A stretch of 64,000 nucleotides of DNA from Cochleicola gelatinilyticus (GCF_001637325.1 NZ_LRXL01000001.1:1-64000), one strand, 5' to 3'; numbered from the stretch's first letter, positions 39,726 through 49,839 are shown. The notes: a model not told the origin generated them from the sequence alone. Made by a program: numbers and translations.

Positions 39726-40502
39726 ATGAAGCTTAAATGTTATAATTTCTTCCTAATTTTATTTTCAGCACTTACTATAGTAGCCTGTAAAAGTGACGAC
39801 AGCGATGATGGTATTGCCGATTTTAAGGCGGAAAATAGAAAGGGGTTAGGAACTTCTGCGGAAGACCTTTTGTCTAATGATTTATATTCTAAAGTAACAG
39901 TAGAATTAGTGTACAGTACTAATTTTGCTCCGTTACAACAAACGATCGATGGTCTACAAGACTATCTTTCTACTCGATTAAATAAAAGTACTATTAATAT
40001 TGTTCGCACTGTGATCGACCAACCTACAGGTGCACCTTTCGATCCAGATGAAATTAAAGAAATTGAAGAAGAAAATCGAACCTTATATACTACCGAAGAT
40101 GAGATCGTAGTTTATGTGTTCTTTGCCAATGGCAATAAAGATACCGACACCGAAACTAATTTTACACTTGGAACTTCTTACTTTAATACCTCCATAGTTA
40201 TTTACGAAAAAACACTACAAGATCTTGAAGCTTCTGGAAATGGGGATCTTGCAGTTTTAGAAGGAACAACAATTCAACATGAATTTGGACACCTTTTTGG
40301 ACTTGTAAATATTCAAAATGATGATATTCATCCTTCGGATCATGAGGATCCCAATGCAAGTAGACATTGCGTAGTAGAAGATTGCCTCATGTATTTTGAA
40401 AGTAGTACCCCTGGTCGTTTAGCAAGATTAGAAACTATGGTTAATATCCCAACCCTTGACGCTTTATGTATTGCCGACCTGCAAGCTAAAGGAGGAAAAT
40501 AG
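39726..40502 (+). CDS. Metzincin-like metalloprotease lipoprotein
   Basis: A 258-residue lipoprotein: lipobox TIVAC with Cys21, followed by an acidic SDDSDD tract typical of Bacteroidota surface export signals (K-(D/E)2-like rule). The zinc motif HEFGHLFGLVN has His185, Glu186 and His189. The third metzincin ligand position is Asn195 rather than His or Asp. A conserved HEDPNASRHC segment and a Met-turn-like CLMYF follow. It is likely a surface-exposed peptidase, but the unusual third ligand leaves activity uncertain. Confidence 0.78.
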   Translation: MKLKCYNFFLILFSALTIVACKSDDSDDGIADFKAENRKGLGTSAEDLLSNDLYSKVTVELVYSTNFAPLQQTIDGLQDYLSTRLNKSTINIVRTVIDQPTGAPFDPDEIKEIEEENRTLYTTEDEIVVYVFFANGNKDTDTETNFTLGTSYFNTSIVIYEKTLQDLEASGNGDLAVLEGTTIQHEFGHLFGLVNIQNDDIHPSDHEDPNASRHCVVEDCLMYFESSTPGRLARLETMVNIPTLDALCIADLQAKGGK

Positions 40503-40586
40503 AATAAGGAAAATTATAAATATGCTTAGTAAAATCCTATATTTAACTCTTCTTTTTCTCTAAATTCTACCACCTTGTTTTGCGTA

Positions 40587-42263
40587 TTAGTGTGCTGATG
40601 ATTTCTTATTTTCTTCCTGTATTGTATTAGAAGCCGCTTCAAAAACTTTCTTACCATCGATAAAAGTCGCTAGTACTTTCACAGTTGGAATGCTGTCTTC
40701 AATAATGCTCATAATGTCTTTATCGAGTACTGTGAAATCTGCAAATTTTCCAGTTTCAATACTCCCCTTTTCGTTTTCTTCAAAATTAGAATATGCAGCC
40801 CATGTAGTCATTCCTTGTAAAGTTTCTTTGCGAGACAGCGCTTCTTTTTTTCGAAAACCTTCTTCTGGATAAAACTCTAAATCTTTTCTGGCTACTGCTG
40901 CGTAAAAGGTGTGCATAGGATTCACTTTTTCTACAGGAAAGTCTGTTCCTAGAACAACAATTCCAGCCTTTTTTAATAAAGTATTGTACGAGTATGCTCC
41001 ATTTAAACGTTTTGTTCCAATTCGTTCTTCTGCCCAATACATATCACTGGTAGCATGAGTTGGTTGCACTGAGGGAATAATATTTTTTGAAAAATATTCA
41101 AAATCGGAAGGCGTCACAATCTGTGCATGCTCTACTTTCCAACGCGCATCAGTCCTATCTTTTAATACCGCATCGTAAACGCGTAATACAGAAATATTGG
41201 CCGAATCTCCTATTGCATGAGTATTCATTTGAAATCCAGCAGAATCGATTCTACGAGCCAATGCTTGCAATTCTGAGGTTTCTGTAATCATTGCTCCATA
41301 ATGGTTAGCCTGATCGCTATACGGAGCTCTCATTGCTGCGCCTCTAGACCCTAAAGCGCCATCACCATAAACCTTAACCGAACGAACATTGAGGCGATCG
41401 GTCTTAATTTTTCCTTTTTCATTTAAATAATACTCTAAATTCTCTGGAGTATTAGAAACCATGGCATACACCCGAAGTGACATTTTACCTGCTTGTTGTA
41501 AACTGTCTATTAATTCGATTGCCATTCTATCTAATCCTGCATCGTTTACAGTTGTTAAGCCTAACTCAAGGCAGCGTTGTTCAGCATCAAGTATGGCCTC
41601 TGTCATGTACTTGGTGTCTTTTTCGGGGATAAGACTCCAAATATTTTCTCTAGCAGTATCAATTAACACGCCTGTCGGTTTTCCATCTTTTACAATTACT
41701 TCTCCACCCTTCATTTTAGAGTCGGCTGTAATACCTGCCATTTGTAGTACGATCGAGTTTACAATCGAGGCATGACCATCGATTCGAGTTAATATAACAG
41801 GAGTAATGGGAAATAAGGAATCAAGCATTTCGTTCGTTGGAAATTCTTTGTTCTCCCAATCGTTTTGATCCCACCCTCTTCCTAATATAAAATCTGTTTT
41901 TTTCTCCTTTTGGAATGCCACCACACGTTCTACAATTTCATCGAAACTTTTAGTGTCTTTTAAATCTACATCTTGAAGTGTCATTCCCAGATTTACTAGA
42001 TGGGCGTGTGCATCGATCAATCCTGGCACAATTGTTTTACCTTTTGCATCGTATGTTTCAGCGATTCGATATTTTAGTTCTAACTCAGGCTTTATTCCAA
42101 TTTCTACGATTTTTCCATCTTTAACTACGAAAGAATTTGCCTTATCGAAGGTTTCATTTACCGTATAAATGTTTGCATTTTTCACCAACAAATCTGCCGA
42201 TTTCTTTTCGGGTGCACACGATTGAAATATGACAAAAACAATTGAAAAATAAAAAAATCTCAT
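40587..42263 (-). CDS. Amidohydrolase family 3 (YtcJ-like) lipoprotein
   Basis: A 558-residue enzyme. The N-terminus is a lipoprotein signal (FVIFQSCAPEKKS), the metal-binding DAHAHLVNLG lies near residue 85, and GDGALGSRGAAM and NTHAIGDSAN further on belong to the amidohydrolase-3 barrel. VEHAQIV and GTDFPVE are present toward the end. The substrate is unknown. Export as a lipoprotein is notable for this mostly cytoplasmic fold but is common in Bacteroidota. Confidence 0.88.
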   Translation of the reverse strand: MRFFYFSIVFVIFQSCAPEKKSADLLVKNANIYTVNETFDKANSFVVKDGKIVEIGIKPELELKYRIAETYDAKGKTIVPGLIDAHAHLVNLGMTLQDVDLKDTKSFDEIVERVVAFQKEKKTDFILGRGWDQNDWENKEFPTNEMLDSLFPITPVILTRIDGHASIVNSIVLQMAGITADSKMKGGEVIVKDGKPTGVLIDTARENIWSLIPEKDTKYMTEAILDAEQRCLELGLTTVNDAGLDRMAIELIDSLQQAGKMSLRVYAMVSNTPENLEYYLNEKGKIKTDRLNVRSVKVYGDGALGSRGAAMRAPYSDQANHYGAMITETSELQALARRIDSAGFQMNTHAIGDSANISVLRVYDAVLKDRTDARWKVEHAQIVTPSDFEYFSKNIIPSVQPTHATSDMYWAEERIGTKRLNGAYSYNTLLKKAGIVVLGTDFPVEKVNPMHTFYAAVARKDLEFYPEEGFRKKEALSRKETLQGMTTWAAYSNFEENEKGSIETGKFADFTVLDKDIMSIIEDSIPTVKVLATFIDGKKVFEAASNTIQEENKKSSAH

Positions 42264-42286
42264 AATTAAAAAGTTTGTGTAAAAAT

Positions 42287-42319
42287 AAAAAAAGCATCTC
42301 TAACAAAAGGATGCTTTTT
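42287..42319 (-). terminator. Intrinsic terminator after the beta-barrel gene
   Basis: AAAAAGCATC and GATGCTTTTT form a 10-bp stem, followed on the minus strand by TTTTATTTTTAC. It ends the TPR/beta-barrel transcript and lies close to the start of the amidohydrolase gene (42263). Confidence 0.8.
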
Positions 42320-42339
42320 ATAATAAAGATATTAAGTTA

Positions 42340-44082
42340 TTACCAATCGAATTTGTAAGTAGCACCAAGCAATCCTTGAATTCCTTGTACTGGATAATTT
42401 AACCATTTCTCATAATTATCACTTAGCAAGTTGCTTCCTTTTGCGAAAAAAGAGAGTCGGTCGTTTACTTTATATCCTAGATGCACATTGAGATCGGCAT
42501 ATCCATCTAGCGCCACTTCTTCTGGAAAAGGAGTTACCAAGGGTCCCACTACTAAATTTCTATCCATTCGTTCTCCAACATAAAATACCGAAGCACCTCC
42601 GTACCATTGTTCGTTAAATTTAAAGTCTGAAAACAACGAAGCTTTTATTTCTGGAAGGTTCCAAGGTTGCATTTCATTGGTAGTATCGTAACTGAAATAT
42701 TCTGCATTTAATCCTACTGAAACTACATCAGAAACCGCAACTTTCAGCTCCCCGAAAACAGACAAAGTATTCATATCGTCGTACACTATCTGAAACGAAT
42801 TTCCATACTCATAGCCTTCAAAATCTATGGTGTTATCTACTGCCGGATTAGTTAAAAACAATGCTTTGTTTTCTTCCTTACCATATGACCCTCTTACATT
42901 ATACCCTACCGAATTAGATAATTTTCCTTTTAACCCAGCAAATCCGTCGTACAATCTACTCGTTGGAGCAATAAAAAGGGTGGGTGACACATACGGATTG
43001 GTTTCCTTAAAATTATAATAGGTATTCTGGTCCAGACCTCCATCCACACCTCCATACGCGATAAGCAATTCGTCTACCAGCTTGTATGAAGCATTGATCT
43101 GAGGATAAATATTAAATTCTGTTTCACTATTCTCGGCGTCTAATGTTACATACGCAGCTACCCCCAAAGAAACAGAAAGATCATTATTTACAAACTGTAT
43201 CGCCGGAGTGATGCCTGCATTTAAAAAACTATAAGCTATTGAAAATCCTTGATCCACATACCCCTTTTCGAAACTTCCACTTACGTAATCTACATCTCCG
43301 GTAATTTTTAAATCGAAATCTGTTAACGGAAATGAGAATTCGGGTTGCAAGGTTGCATTTATTTCTGAAGAACTGTACGAGTCTCCAGTATAACGAACCC
43401 GTGCCGATAATTTTTCGAATATCGATTCATCGAATGCCATGGTACCTCCAACATAACCTCCAAAATAATTTTGTTGTACATCCGCATTATTAATAAATTC
43501 TTCTGAAGCTCCTTCATAAAAATCGGGCAATCCATACCAATTAAATAGCTGATGGGTCCCTCCTGCTTCTAAACGATAATACGCATCGCGTTGTCTGCTC
43601 GTATAATTTGCATCCAATTGCGTGTCGTAATATTTGTTTTCTAATCGAACCCCTTCGATGTCGCCTTGAGCCGAATTGTGCCTAAAAAAGAATCCAGCAT
43701 TATCGGTACGACTAATCTCGAAGTTACTATACAATTCACCCAAAATACTGGTGTAGTTTCCAAATCCAAGTGTAGCATAATTGTCATACAGTTTTATTGG
43801 TTTTGCTTTTTCAACTGTCGCAGCTTTTCCTTTAGCAGGGGTAAACGTAGAAGCAACAGGAACCGAAAAAATAGAATACTCCACTGGTTTTTTTGCTTCG
43901 GAAACAGAATCGTTTAGAACGGGCGTTTCTTTCACTTTAAAAGCATCTGAAATAGTAGGTGTGTATGGTTTCACAATATTTACTACTTCGGTGTCAAGTT
44001 CATCTTCTTCTTGAGCATTTACGATACATGTCGCTATACTAAAAAGCATGAAAAAAAGGCAATACTTATTTTTAAAATTCAT
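42340..44082 (-). CDS. TonB-dependent-receptor-like beta-barrel protein without plug
   Basis: A 580-residue outer-membrane barrel. A signal peptide (FFMLFSIATCIVNAQ) is followed by an acidic stretch (EEDELDTEVVNIVKPYTPTI). About 440 residues of alternating strands end in LLGATYKFDW with a terminal aromatic residue. The size is smaller than full TonB receptors and I see no plug domain. The ATG at 44082 is preferred over 44109 because it gives a normal signal peptide. It lies 61 bp after the large TPR gene and probably works with it. Confidence 0.82.
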   Translation of the reverse strand: MNFKNKYCLFFMLFSIATCIVNAQEEDELDTEVVNIVKPYTPTISDAFKVKETPVLNDSVSEAKKPVEYSIFSVPVASTFTPAKGKAATVEKAKPIKLYDNYATLGFGNYTSILGELYSNFEISRTDNAGFFFRHNSAQGDIEGVRLENKYYDTQLDANYTSRQRDAYYRLEAGGTHQLFNWYGLPDFYEGASEEFINNADVQQNYFGGYVGGTMAFDESIFEKLSARVRYTGDSYSSSEINATLQPEFSFPLTDFDLKITGDVDYVSGSFEKGYVDQGFSIAYSFLNAGITPAIQFVNNDLSVSLGVAAYVTLDAENSETEFNIYPQINASYKLVDELLIAYGGVDGGLDQNTYYNFKETNPYVSPTLFIAPTSRLYDGFAGLKGKLSNSVGYNVRGSYGKEENKALFLTNPAVDNTIDFEGYEYGNSFQIVYDDMNTLSVFGELKVAVSDVVSVGLNAEYFSYDTTNEMQPWNLPEIKASLFSDFKFNEQWYGGASVFYVGERMDRNLVVGPLVTPFPEEVALDGYADLNVHLGYKVNDRLSFFAKGSNLLSDNYEKWLNYPVQGIQGLLGATYKFDW

Positions 44083-44143
44083 TACAATGGGATTGTACAT
44101 AAATTGCAAGGTTTCTTTGTTATTATATGGTGTTTGGGTTCTG

Positions 44144-47100
44144 TTAGTTCTCGTTAGTTTCTACAGAAGCATTGGTTTTAGATTCGGCAGCTTTAATTTT
44201 AGCTAGCTCGGTTTTGGCTTCTGCTACTAACTCCGTATACTCGCTAAAATTAGCTATTACACTATCTAAAATATAGGTTGCTTGATACGCATCTTTTAAA
44301 GCATAAAAGTTTTTCGCCATAAGTAACAGACCTTTTGCTCCATATAACTTATATCCCGAATACTCTTTAGCTAGTTTTTGCACGGTACTATTGGATGCTT
44401 CAAAATTTCCTGCCTTATGTTTAAAATACGCATCGTAGTATAAGGCTTCGGCAGCAAGTTGTCCCGTTGCAATTTTACTCACTTCAGCATATGCGGTCTT
44501 TGCTTTGCCTTCATCTCCAGTTTTCATGGCAGATCGAGCAATTATAACTTGTGCATCACTTTTTATACTATTATCGATCTTCGTGTTTTGCAATACTTTA
44601 TCGGCATAGGTTACTGCTTCTGCATATTTTTTTAGCTCGTAACTAGCTTTCATACTATTGGTCTGAGCGAAAATAATATTCTGTGGAAAATCTGCTTCTA
44701 CTTCTAAACGCTTCAGATAGCCGAGGGCCTTATTATAGTTTTTCTCTGCGAGATATACTTCAGAAATACGGGCGAGCGCCTGTTCACTAAATTCACTTCG
44801 CTCTTTCGAAACTACATATTCATAATGCGGTGTCGCTTTGCTATTATCACTTTTAGCAAAATACAATTGTCCTAAATAAAAATGAGCTTGTAACGCATGC
44901 TGACCATTTGGAAATTCATTCAGATACTTCTCAAAACGGGTGATGGCCTGCCCACTTTTGTTTTCAAGATAAGGCTGTTCGGCTGCCTGATAAGTGGCAT
45001 CATCGAGTTCGCTGTCTTCCACAGAAACAAAATCGAGTCCTTTTACCCAACTTGCATACGCATCTACCTGTCCCTGGTCGATATAGATAATCTTAGCTGA
45101 AGCTACTGCCTGCATAGCTTCTGGAGTAGAAGGAAATTCGCTTGCAACCCTCTTAAAGAGTGCCAATGCTTCTGCGCTTCGCCCGGTGTTATCGTACAGC
45201 AATGCTTTTTTCATGAGGGCTTTAGAAGTAAAGCTACTGTTCGCATGTTCCCGAAAGAGTCTGTCATAAGTTTTAAGTGCTTCATTAGTGTTGTTTTGCG
45301 CGACGTAGGTATTTCCTAATTCGTACAATGCATCATCCCGGTATACCGATTTGGTATATTTTGATATAAATGCATTTAGTTCTTTAATTTTTGTTTCGGT
45401 TCTGTCTACAAATCCGTAACTAATGGCTTTCTGAAATTGCGCATAATCGTTCTGCCCGCTTCCACTCTCGATCGCTGCATTGTAATTTTCCATCGCAGGC
45501 CAGTACTGACTCGTCACAAAATAACTATCGCCTAAACGCAATAAAGCATCTTTTTTACGAGCTCCTTCTGCATTACTAGAGGAGACATATTGCTTAAAAT
45601 AGGTGATCGCTTCTGGATAGTTTTTTTGCTTAAAATAATTGTAACCCACATTGTAACTGCTATTATTATATTCAGGGGTAGCCTTAGCACCTGGGAGTTG
45701 TAAAAATTGTTTGTAACCGATTCCAGCTTCATCAAAATTATTCAGAAGAAAATCACTTTCAGCTTTCCAATAGGTAGCTCTTGCTGTGAAAGCAGGGTCT
45801 CTCGGTTCTTTTAATGATTTATTAAAATGATCAATGGCATCTTGATAGACTCCTTCATTATATAGTTCAAGTCCATAGAAAAATGTCACTTTTTGATACG
45901 CTAATTTGTTTTCAAACGATTTATTATTTTCCAATAATTCTATAGCGCCTTTGTAATTTTTGGAGGAAATATAGCTGTCGATTAACAAGTCACGAAGCAA
46001 ATCGTTGTTCTTATTATCGGGGTATTGTTCTATAAAAGAAACAAGTACTTGTGGTGCACCTTCGTAACTGTTTCCAATTTCGTAACTTAACTTAGCGTAA
46101 TTAAGAAATGAATCTTCTTTAATTTCAGCGCTAAAATCCATTTCAGAAGCATTTTTAAACGCATTTAAAGCTTGTTGTTTCTGGTCGAGTTTTAAATACG
46201 ATTCTGCTAAATGATAGTATGCATTTTGTGCCACCGAATTGTTCCCATCAATAATCTTATTAAACTCATTAATGGCATTTTGATACTGCCCTTGTTTGTA
46301 ATATGCATATCCTAACTGATAATAATCGGTGTTGTTCCATTTGCCGCGTTTCCCCTGATACTCCTTTAAATATGGAATGGCAGCAGCATATTCTTCAAGG
46401 TTAAAATAACTTTCTCCAATAATTTTGGAGAGCTCACTTTTCTCTTGAGGATTCGAACTATCGTATTGTTCTTTCCCCATATTTATTGCCTCTTGAAACT
46501 TTCCCAATTTAAAGTTCATATCTGCTTGGTAATAAGACAATCCCTCTGCGTAGCGGTCTTCTTCCTTTACCTCTTCAAACAACTCGTTTGCCTCTTCGTA
46601 TTCATCTCCTTCATAGGCGATAAATCCAAGGTAGTATTTTGCTTGCGATCCGTATTTTTCTGAAGTAGAAACTTTATTAAAATATTTTTTAGCTTCGTTG
46701 AATCGCTTGTTTTTGAAATAGGCATAGCCATTATTAAAATTGAATCGGTCTCGTTCACTTCTTGGCAAACTTTGTTCGTCTACTTTATCATACCATTTTC
46801 GGGCATACGAATATTTACCATTTTCAAAATAATAATTCGCGACGTCTATAAAAGCTGCATTTCGCTTAATATTTGTTGGATAATTAGTCACAAAATCTTC
46901 CATTAACTGGTCGGCATTTTGCTGATTTAAACGTACGGCACAATTTGCGATGTAGTATGCACAATCCCCCTCAAGGGTGTCGTCGTTAAGCTCTGCCTTC
47001 ACGCTAGTAAACAAACTTTGCGCAGCGAGAAATTGATCGTTCTTATACAATTGCAACGCTTTATTGTACTCAACAAGGTCGTTGGTATAGGTAGCAGATT

Positions 47101-47164
47101 GTTGTGAAAATGCAGGAAAAGAGATAAGCAGGAAAAGGGAAGCGATTATGAGGTTTCTAAGCAT
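44144..47164 (-). CDS. Large exported tetratricopeptide-repeat protein
   Basis: About 1006 residues. A signal peptide (LIIASLFLLISFPAFSQQ) is followed by TPR-like helical pairs over almost the whole length (e.g. YNKALQLYKNDQFLAAQSLF near 30-50, AINEFNKIIDGNNSVAQNAYYHLAESYL, ALKTYDRLFREHANSSFTSKALM). It resembles the periplasmic TPR proteins that pair with barrels in flavobacteria. I chose the ATG at 47164 rather than 47191: the -7 element ends at 47189, and a 47191 start would fall inside it. The role is unknown; assembly or scaffolding is inferred. Confidence 0.85.
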   Translation of the reverse strand: MLRNLIIASLFLLISFPAFSQQSATYTNDLVEYNKALQLYKNDQFLAAQSLFTSVKAELNDDTLEGDCAYYIANCAVRLNQQNADQLMEDFVTNYPTNIKRNAAFIDVANYYFENGKYSYARKWYDKVDEQSLPRSERDRFNFNNGYAYFKNKRFNEAKKYFNKVSTSEKYGSQAKYYLGFIAYEGDEYEEANELFEEVKEEDRYAEGLSYYQADMNFKLGKFQEAINMGKEQYDSSNPQEKSELSKIIGESYFNLEEYAAAIPYLKEYQGKRGKWNNTDYYQLGYAYYKQGQYQNAINEFNKIIDGNNSVAQNAYYHLAESYLKLDQKQQALNAFKNASEMDFSAEIKEDSFLNYAKLSYEIGNSYEGAPQVLVSFIEQYPDNKNNDLLRDLLIDSYISSKNYKGAIELLENNKSFENKLAYQKVTFFYGLELYNEGVYQDAIDHFNKSLKEPRDPAFTARATYWKAESDFLLNNFDEAGIGYKQFLQLPGAKATPEYNNSSYNVGYNYFKQKNYPEAITYFKQYVSSSNAEGARKKDALLRLGDSYFVTSQYWPAMENYNAAIESGSGQNDYAQFQKAISYGFVDRTETKIKELNAFISKYTKSVYRDDALYELGNTYVAQNNTNEALKTYDRLFREHANSSFTSKALMKKALLYDNTGRSAEALALFKRVASEFPSTPEAMQAVASAKIIYIDQGQVDAYASWVKGLDFVSVEDSELDDATYQAAEQPYLENKSGQAITRFEKYLNEFPNGQHALQAHFYLGQLYFAKSDNSKATPHYEYVVSKERSEFSEQALARISEVYLAEKNYNKALGYLKRLEVEADFPQNIIFAQTNSMKASYELKKYAEAVTYADKVLQNTKIDNSIKSDAQVIIARSAMKTGDEGKAKTAYAEVSKIATGQLAAEALYYDAYFKHKAGNFEASNSTVQKLAKEYSGYKLYGAKGLLLMAKNFYALKDAYQATYILDSVIANFSEYTELVAEAKTELAKIKAAESKTNASVETNEN

Positions 47165-47188
47165 TAGTTTCAGTTTTGTTTTAATTGT

Positions 47189-47196
47189 CAAAAATA
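47189..47196 (-). promoter_or_regulatory. Putative -7 element (TATTTTTG) of the TPR gene
   Basis: On the minus strand TATTTTTG matches TAnnTTTG and lies 24 bases before the chosen ATG. It excludes the upstream ATG at 47191 as a start if it is used. Confidence 0.45.
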
Positions 47197-47330
47197 AGTC
47201 AATTTGTTAAATTGATAACGTAATAAAACAGGGATAAGTATGTTTTCTTCGGAAGAGATTTCAGTAGTAAAAGAATGCTTTCAGAAATTCATGTATATTT
47301 ATAAAAATCAAGTGATATAATTTAAACAGT

Positions 47331-47801
47331 ATGAAGCCACTACTTCTCCTCGCACTATTTTTGTGTTCTGTTACGGCAACGGCACAACAATTTAAAAATC
47401 TTATAGAATCCAACGGAAAAATTGGAATTGGGACCGAAAAACCCGATGCCTTACTTACCGTAAAAGGAAACATACATACCCAAGAAGTTTTAGTAGATTT
47501 AAATGGAGCAGTTGCCCCCGATTATGTTTTTGAAACCTATTACGATGGAAACTCTATTCTGAAACCAAGCTATCGTTTTATAACACTTTCTGAAACTGAA
47601 GCATTTATAACTAAACACCACCATTTACCGGGCATTCCTTCGGCTGAAGTTCTTTCTGAAGAAGGACTAGAACTAAAAAAAATGAATCTATTACTATTGG
47701 AAAAAATTGAAGAATTAACGCTACACACCCTAGCACAGCAACACGCTATTGAAACCTTACAAAAAGAGTTAAAAGCCTTACAAGCTCAGCATCATGAGTA
47801 A
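47331..47801 (+). CDS. Secreted tail-fibre/S74-like coiled-coil protein
   Basis: A 156-residue exported protein with a signal peptide (LLLLALFLCSVTATAQQ). The pattern IGIGTEKPDALLTVKG then PDYVFETYY, LPGIPSAEV and MNLLLLEKIEELTLHTL is that of the C-terminal module of flavobacterial tail-fibre-like surface proteins, related to endosialidase-type chaperone tails. The end is a heptad coiled coil (residues about 115-152), suggesting trimerisation. Its stop overlaps the S8 protease start by 8 bp. Confidence 0.75.
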   Translation: MKPLLLLALFLCSVTATAQQFKNLIESNGKIGIGTEKPDALLTVKGNIHTQEVLVDLNGAVAPDYVFETYYDGNSILKPSYRFITLSETEAFITKHHHLPGIPSAEVLSEEGLELKKMNLLLLEKIEELTLHTLAQQHAIETLQKELKALQAQHHE

Positions 47802-49788
47802 ACGCCTGTTTCTTTTCTTTTTTATTAGTGTTCATCTCCAGCTTTTAAGTCAGCAGGCAGACGAAGAACGCTATTATTTCCACACCAATATCGCTGATGC
47901 AGCTTCGTTAACAATCAAAGACAACAACGACGGAACGCTTAAAATAAAAAATAGGAGAAACACTATAGAAACAAAAATCTATGAGAAATTCACCGTATTT
48001 TCTTTTGAAAAAGCATTTCCAACAACCCGTAACAAAATGTTACAAAGCGTCTATTCGATAGTAACGAATGATGTAGGATTGTTGAGTCAACTAAAGCATA
48101 ATTTCCCTGAAAAATACACTCGCATCGATCAATTCTACCCCAATGAAAATTCGTATTACCCTAACGATTACGGAGAAACCAGTCCGAATAAAAATCTCGG
48201 AGTAGCACTAAAATTACACGACCTTGATCTCATCGATGCCCCAGGAGCGTGGGGTATTACGAAAGGATCGAAAAAAGTAGTCATCGGAATTTCCGACGGA
48301 AAGGTAGACAGCACCTCAGCCGACATTAAAGGAAGAGTGAGCAATTATTTAAAATATTTTAATAATACAAAAGGGAATGTGTGTGCTCATGGCACGAATG
48401 TTACTGCCATAGCTGCTGGTAATTCAGATAATGCTCATGGGCGTCCTGGCTTATGCTCAGGATGCGACGTAATTACCAATGGGTATGGCTCATTTAAATA
48501 TGTAGAAGAACTTGTTGCTGCTGGAGCTAAGGTGATTAATACAAGTTGGGTGACCTGTGGTATGGGGCCCTATCATGAAAATATTGAAGCGCGAATCGAT
48601 GAATTCTATGAGGACGGAATTATAATAGTTGCTAGTGCGGGGAATGGAAAAGACTGTAATAAAGAGGATGATTATGGATCTGACGACTATGGGTATCCCG
48701 CGTCTTTTGAAAAAGTACTATCGGTCACGGGGGTGTATGCCGCTAATGAAAATCCATCGGACAGCCTTTTTATCGGCAAAGAAGGAAAACGGGCGACCAC
48801 TCACTTAAAAGACAGACACATTCGTGAATTAGCCGTTGGAGATGACGGAAAGTTACATGCAAAGTACTGGAAATGGGCCATGCAATTCAACGAGTCGGTC
48901 GATATTTGCGCTCCTATTGAGACGTACCTTGCTGGCGATGCTGTTTGTGGCGAAAAGAAACCAACCAGTTATGGAGGCGCAACTTCTACAGCTGCCCCGT
49001 ATATCACAGGGGTTATCGGATTAATGTGGTCTGCTAATTACTGTTTAAGTTCGTACGAAATAGAAAGCATTTTAAAACTAACATCAGCTCCGATAGATCA
49101 TTTACAAGGAAACGAACGCTTTGCAGGAAAGTTAGGTTCTGGACGGGTTAATGCACACGAGGCAGTAAAAATGGCAAGAGACCTTACCCTTCCAGAAGGT
49201 AGGGTTTTAATCAGCGGACGCGACTTTTCACGCTTTCATTTTGAACTGAAGCAGGCTCCTAACAACATTAGAATTCAAAATCAGGTGTTTCGTGATTCAG
49301 CAACGGTAGCATTTAATGCTAAACGAGCCATTCAATTAAAACCGGGTACCCATCTAAAACCCGATCGAAGTGGATATGTTTCACTAAAAATTGATCCTGA
49401 AATCGTGTATACAGAATGCTTTCCAAAGCCCGTAAAAAAGTATCCCAGTGTTTACCCCGAACGGAAATCGGCACCCCGAACATCCACAAAAACACCAGCT
49501 TCCAAACAAAAAATCAGTTCAACCCTACGTGTTGCTAAAGAAAAAAAATTATTTCGAACTACTATAGATCGTTCTTTAAAATCTATTGTTATAAGCCCTT
49601 CAGAAACCGTTACACAAGCATTTGTAGTGAAAATTTTCACTAAAGACAATACGTTATATTATTCTCAAGAATTCGATTCAAAACGTATTGCGACAATTCC
49701 GTACCAATCGTTTACTGAAACATCGGTGGTAGTAAGAATTACTTCCGAAGGAATTTCAGAAACACATACACTAAATATTACCCCGTAG
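47794..49788 (+). CDS. Secreted S8 family (subtilisin-like) serine protease
   Basis: A 664-residue protease. A signal peptide (RLFLFFFISVHLQLLSQQ) is followed by a propeptide-like region to about residue 145. The catalytic triad is Asp168 (GISDGKVD), His199 (CAHGTNVT) and Ser398 (GGATSTAAP), and the oxyanion Asn284 lies in ASAGNG. From 450 a basic linker leads to a C-terminal beta-sandwich (residues about 590-664) resembling T9SS sorting domains (type A) but without a recognisable full signature. It is coupled to the preceding gene. Confidence 0.87.
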   Translation: MSKRLFLFFFISVHLQLLSQQADEERYYFHTNIADAASLTIKDNNDGTLKIKNRRNTIETKIYEKFTVFSFEKAFPTTRNKMLQSVYSIVTNDVGLLSQLKHNFPEKYTRIDQFYPNENSYYPNDYGETSPNKNLGVALKLHDLDLIDAPGAWGITKGSKKVVIGISDGKVDSTSADIKGRVSNYLKYFNNTKGNVCAHGTNVTAIAAGNSDNAHGRPGLCSGCDVITNGYGSFKYVEELVAAGAKVINTSWVTCGMGPYHENIEARIDEFYEDGIIIVASAGNGKDCNKEDDYGSDDYGYPASFEKVLSVTGVYAANENPSDSLFIGKEGKRATTHLKDRHIRELAVGDDGKLHAKYWKWAMQFNESVDICAPIETYLAGDAVCGEKKPTSYGGATSTAAPYITGVIGLMWSANYCLSSYEIESILKLTSAPIDHLQGNERFAGKLGSGRVNAHEAVKMARDLTLPEGRVLISGRDFSRFHFELKQAPNNIRIQNQVFRDSATVAFNAKRAIQLKPGTHLKPDRSGYVSLKIDPEIVYTECFPKPVKKYPSVYPERKSAPRTSTKTPASKQKISSTLRVAKEKKLFRTTIDRSLKSIVISPSETVTQAFVVKIFTKDNTLYYSQEFDSKRIATIPYQSFTETSVVVRITSEGISETHTLNITP

Positions 49789-49794
49789 CCGTTG

Positions 49795-49823
49795 TTGTAA
49801 AACCATCTCTTTTCTTACTTTTA
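49795..49823 (+). promoter_or_regulatory. Putative promoter of ftsE
   Basis: TTG (49795-49797), an 18-bp spacer and TACTTTTA (7 of 8 match to TAnnTTTG) stand 17 bases before the ftsE ATG. Confidence 0.5.
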
Positions 49824-49839
49824 CAACAAATCTAAAACT

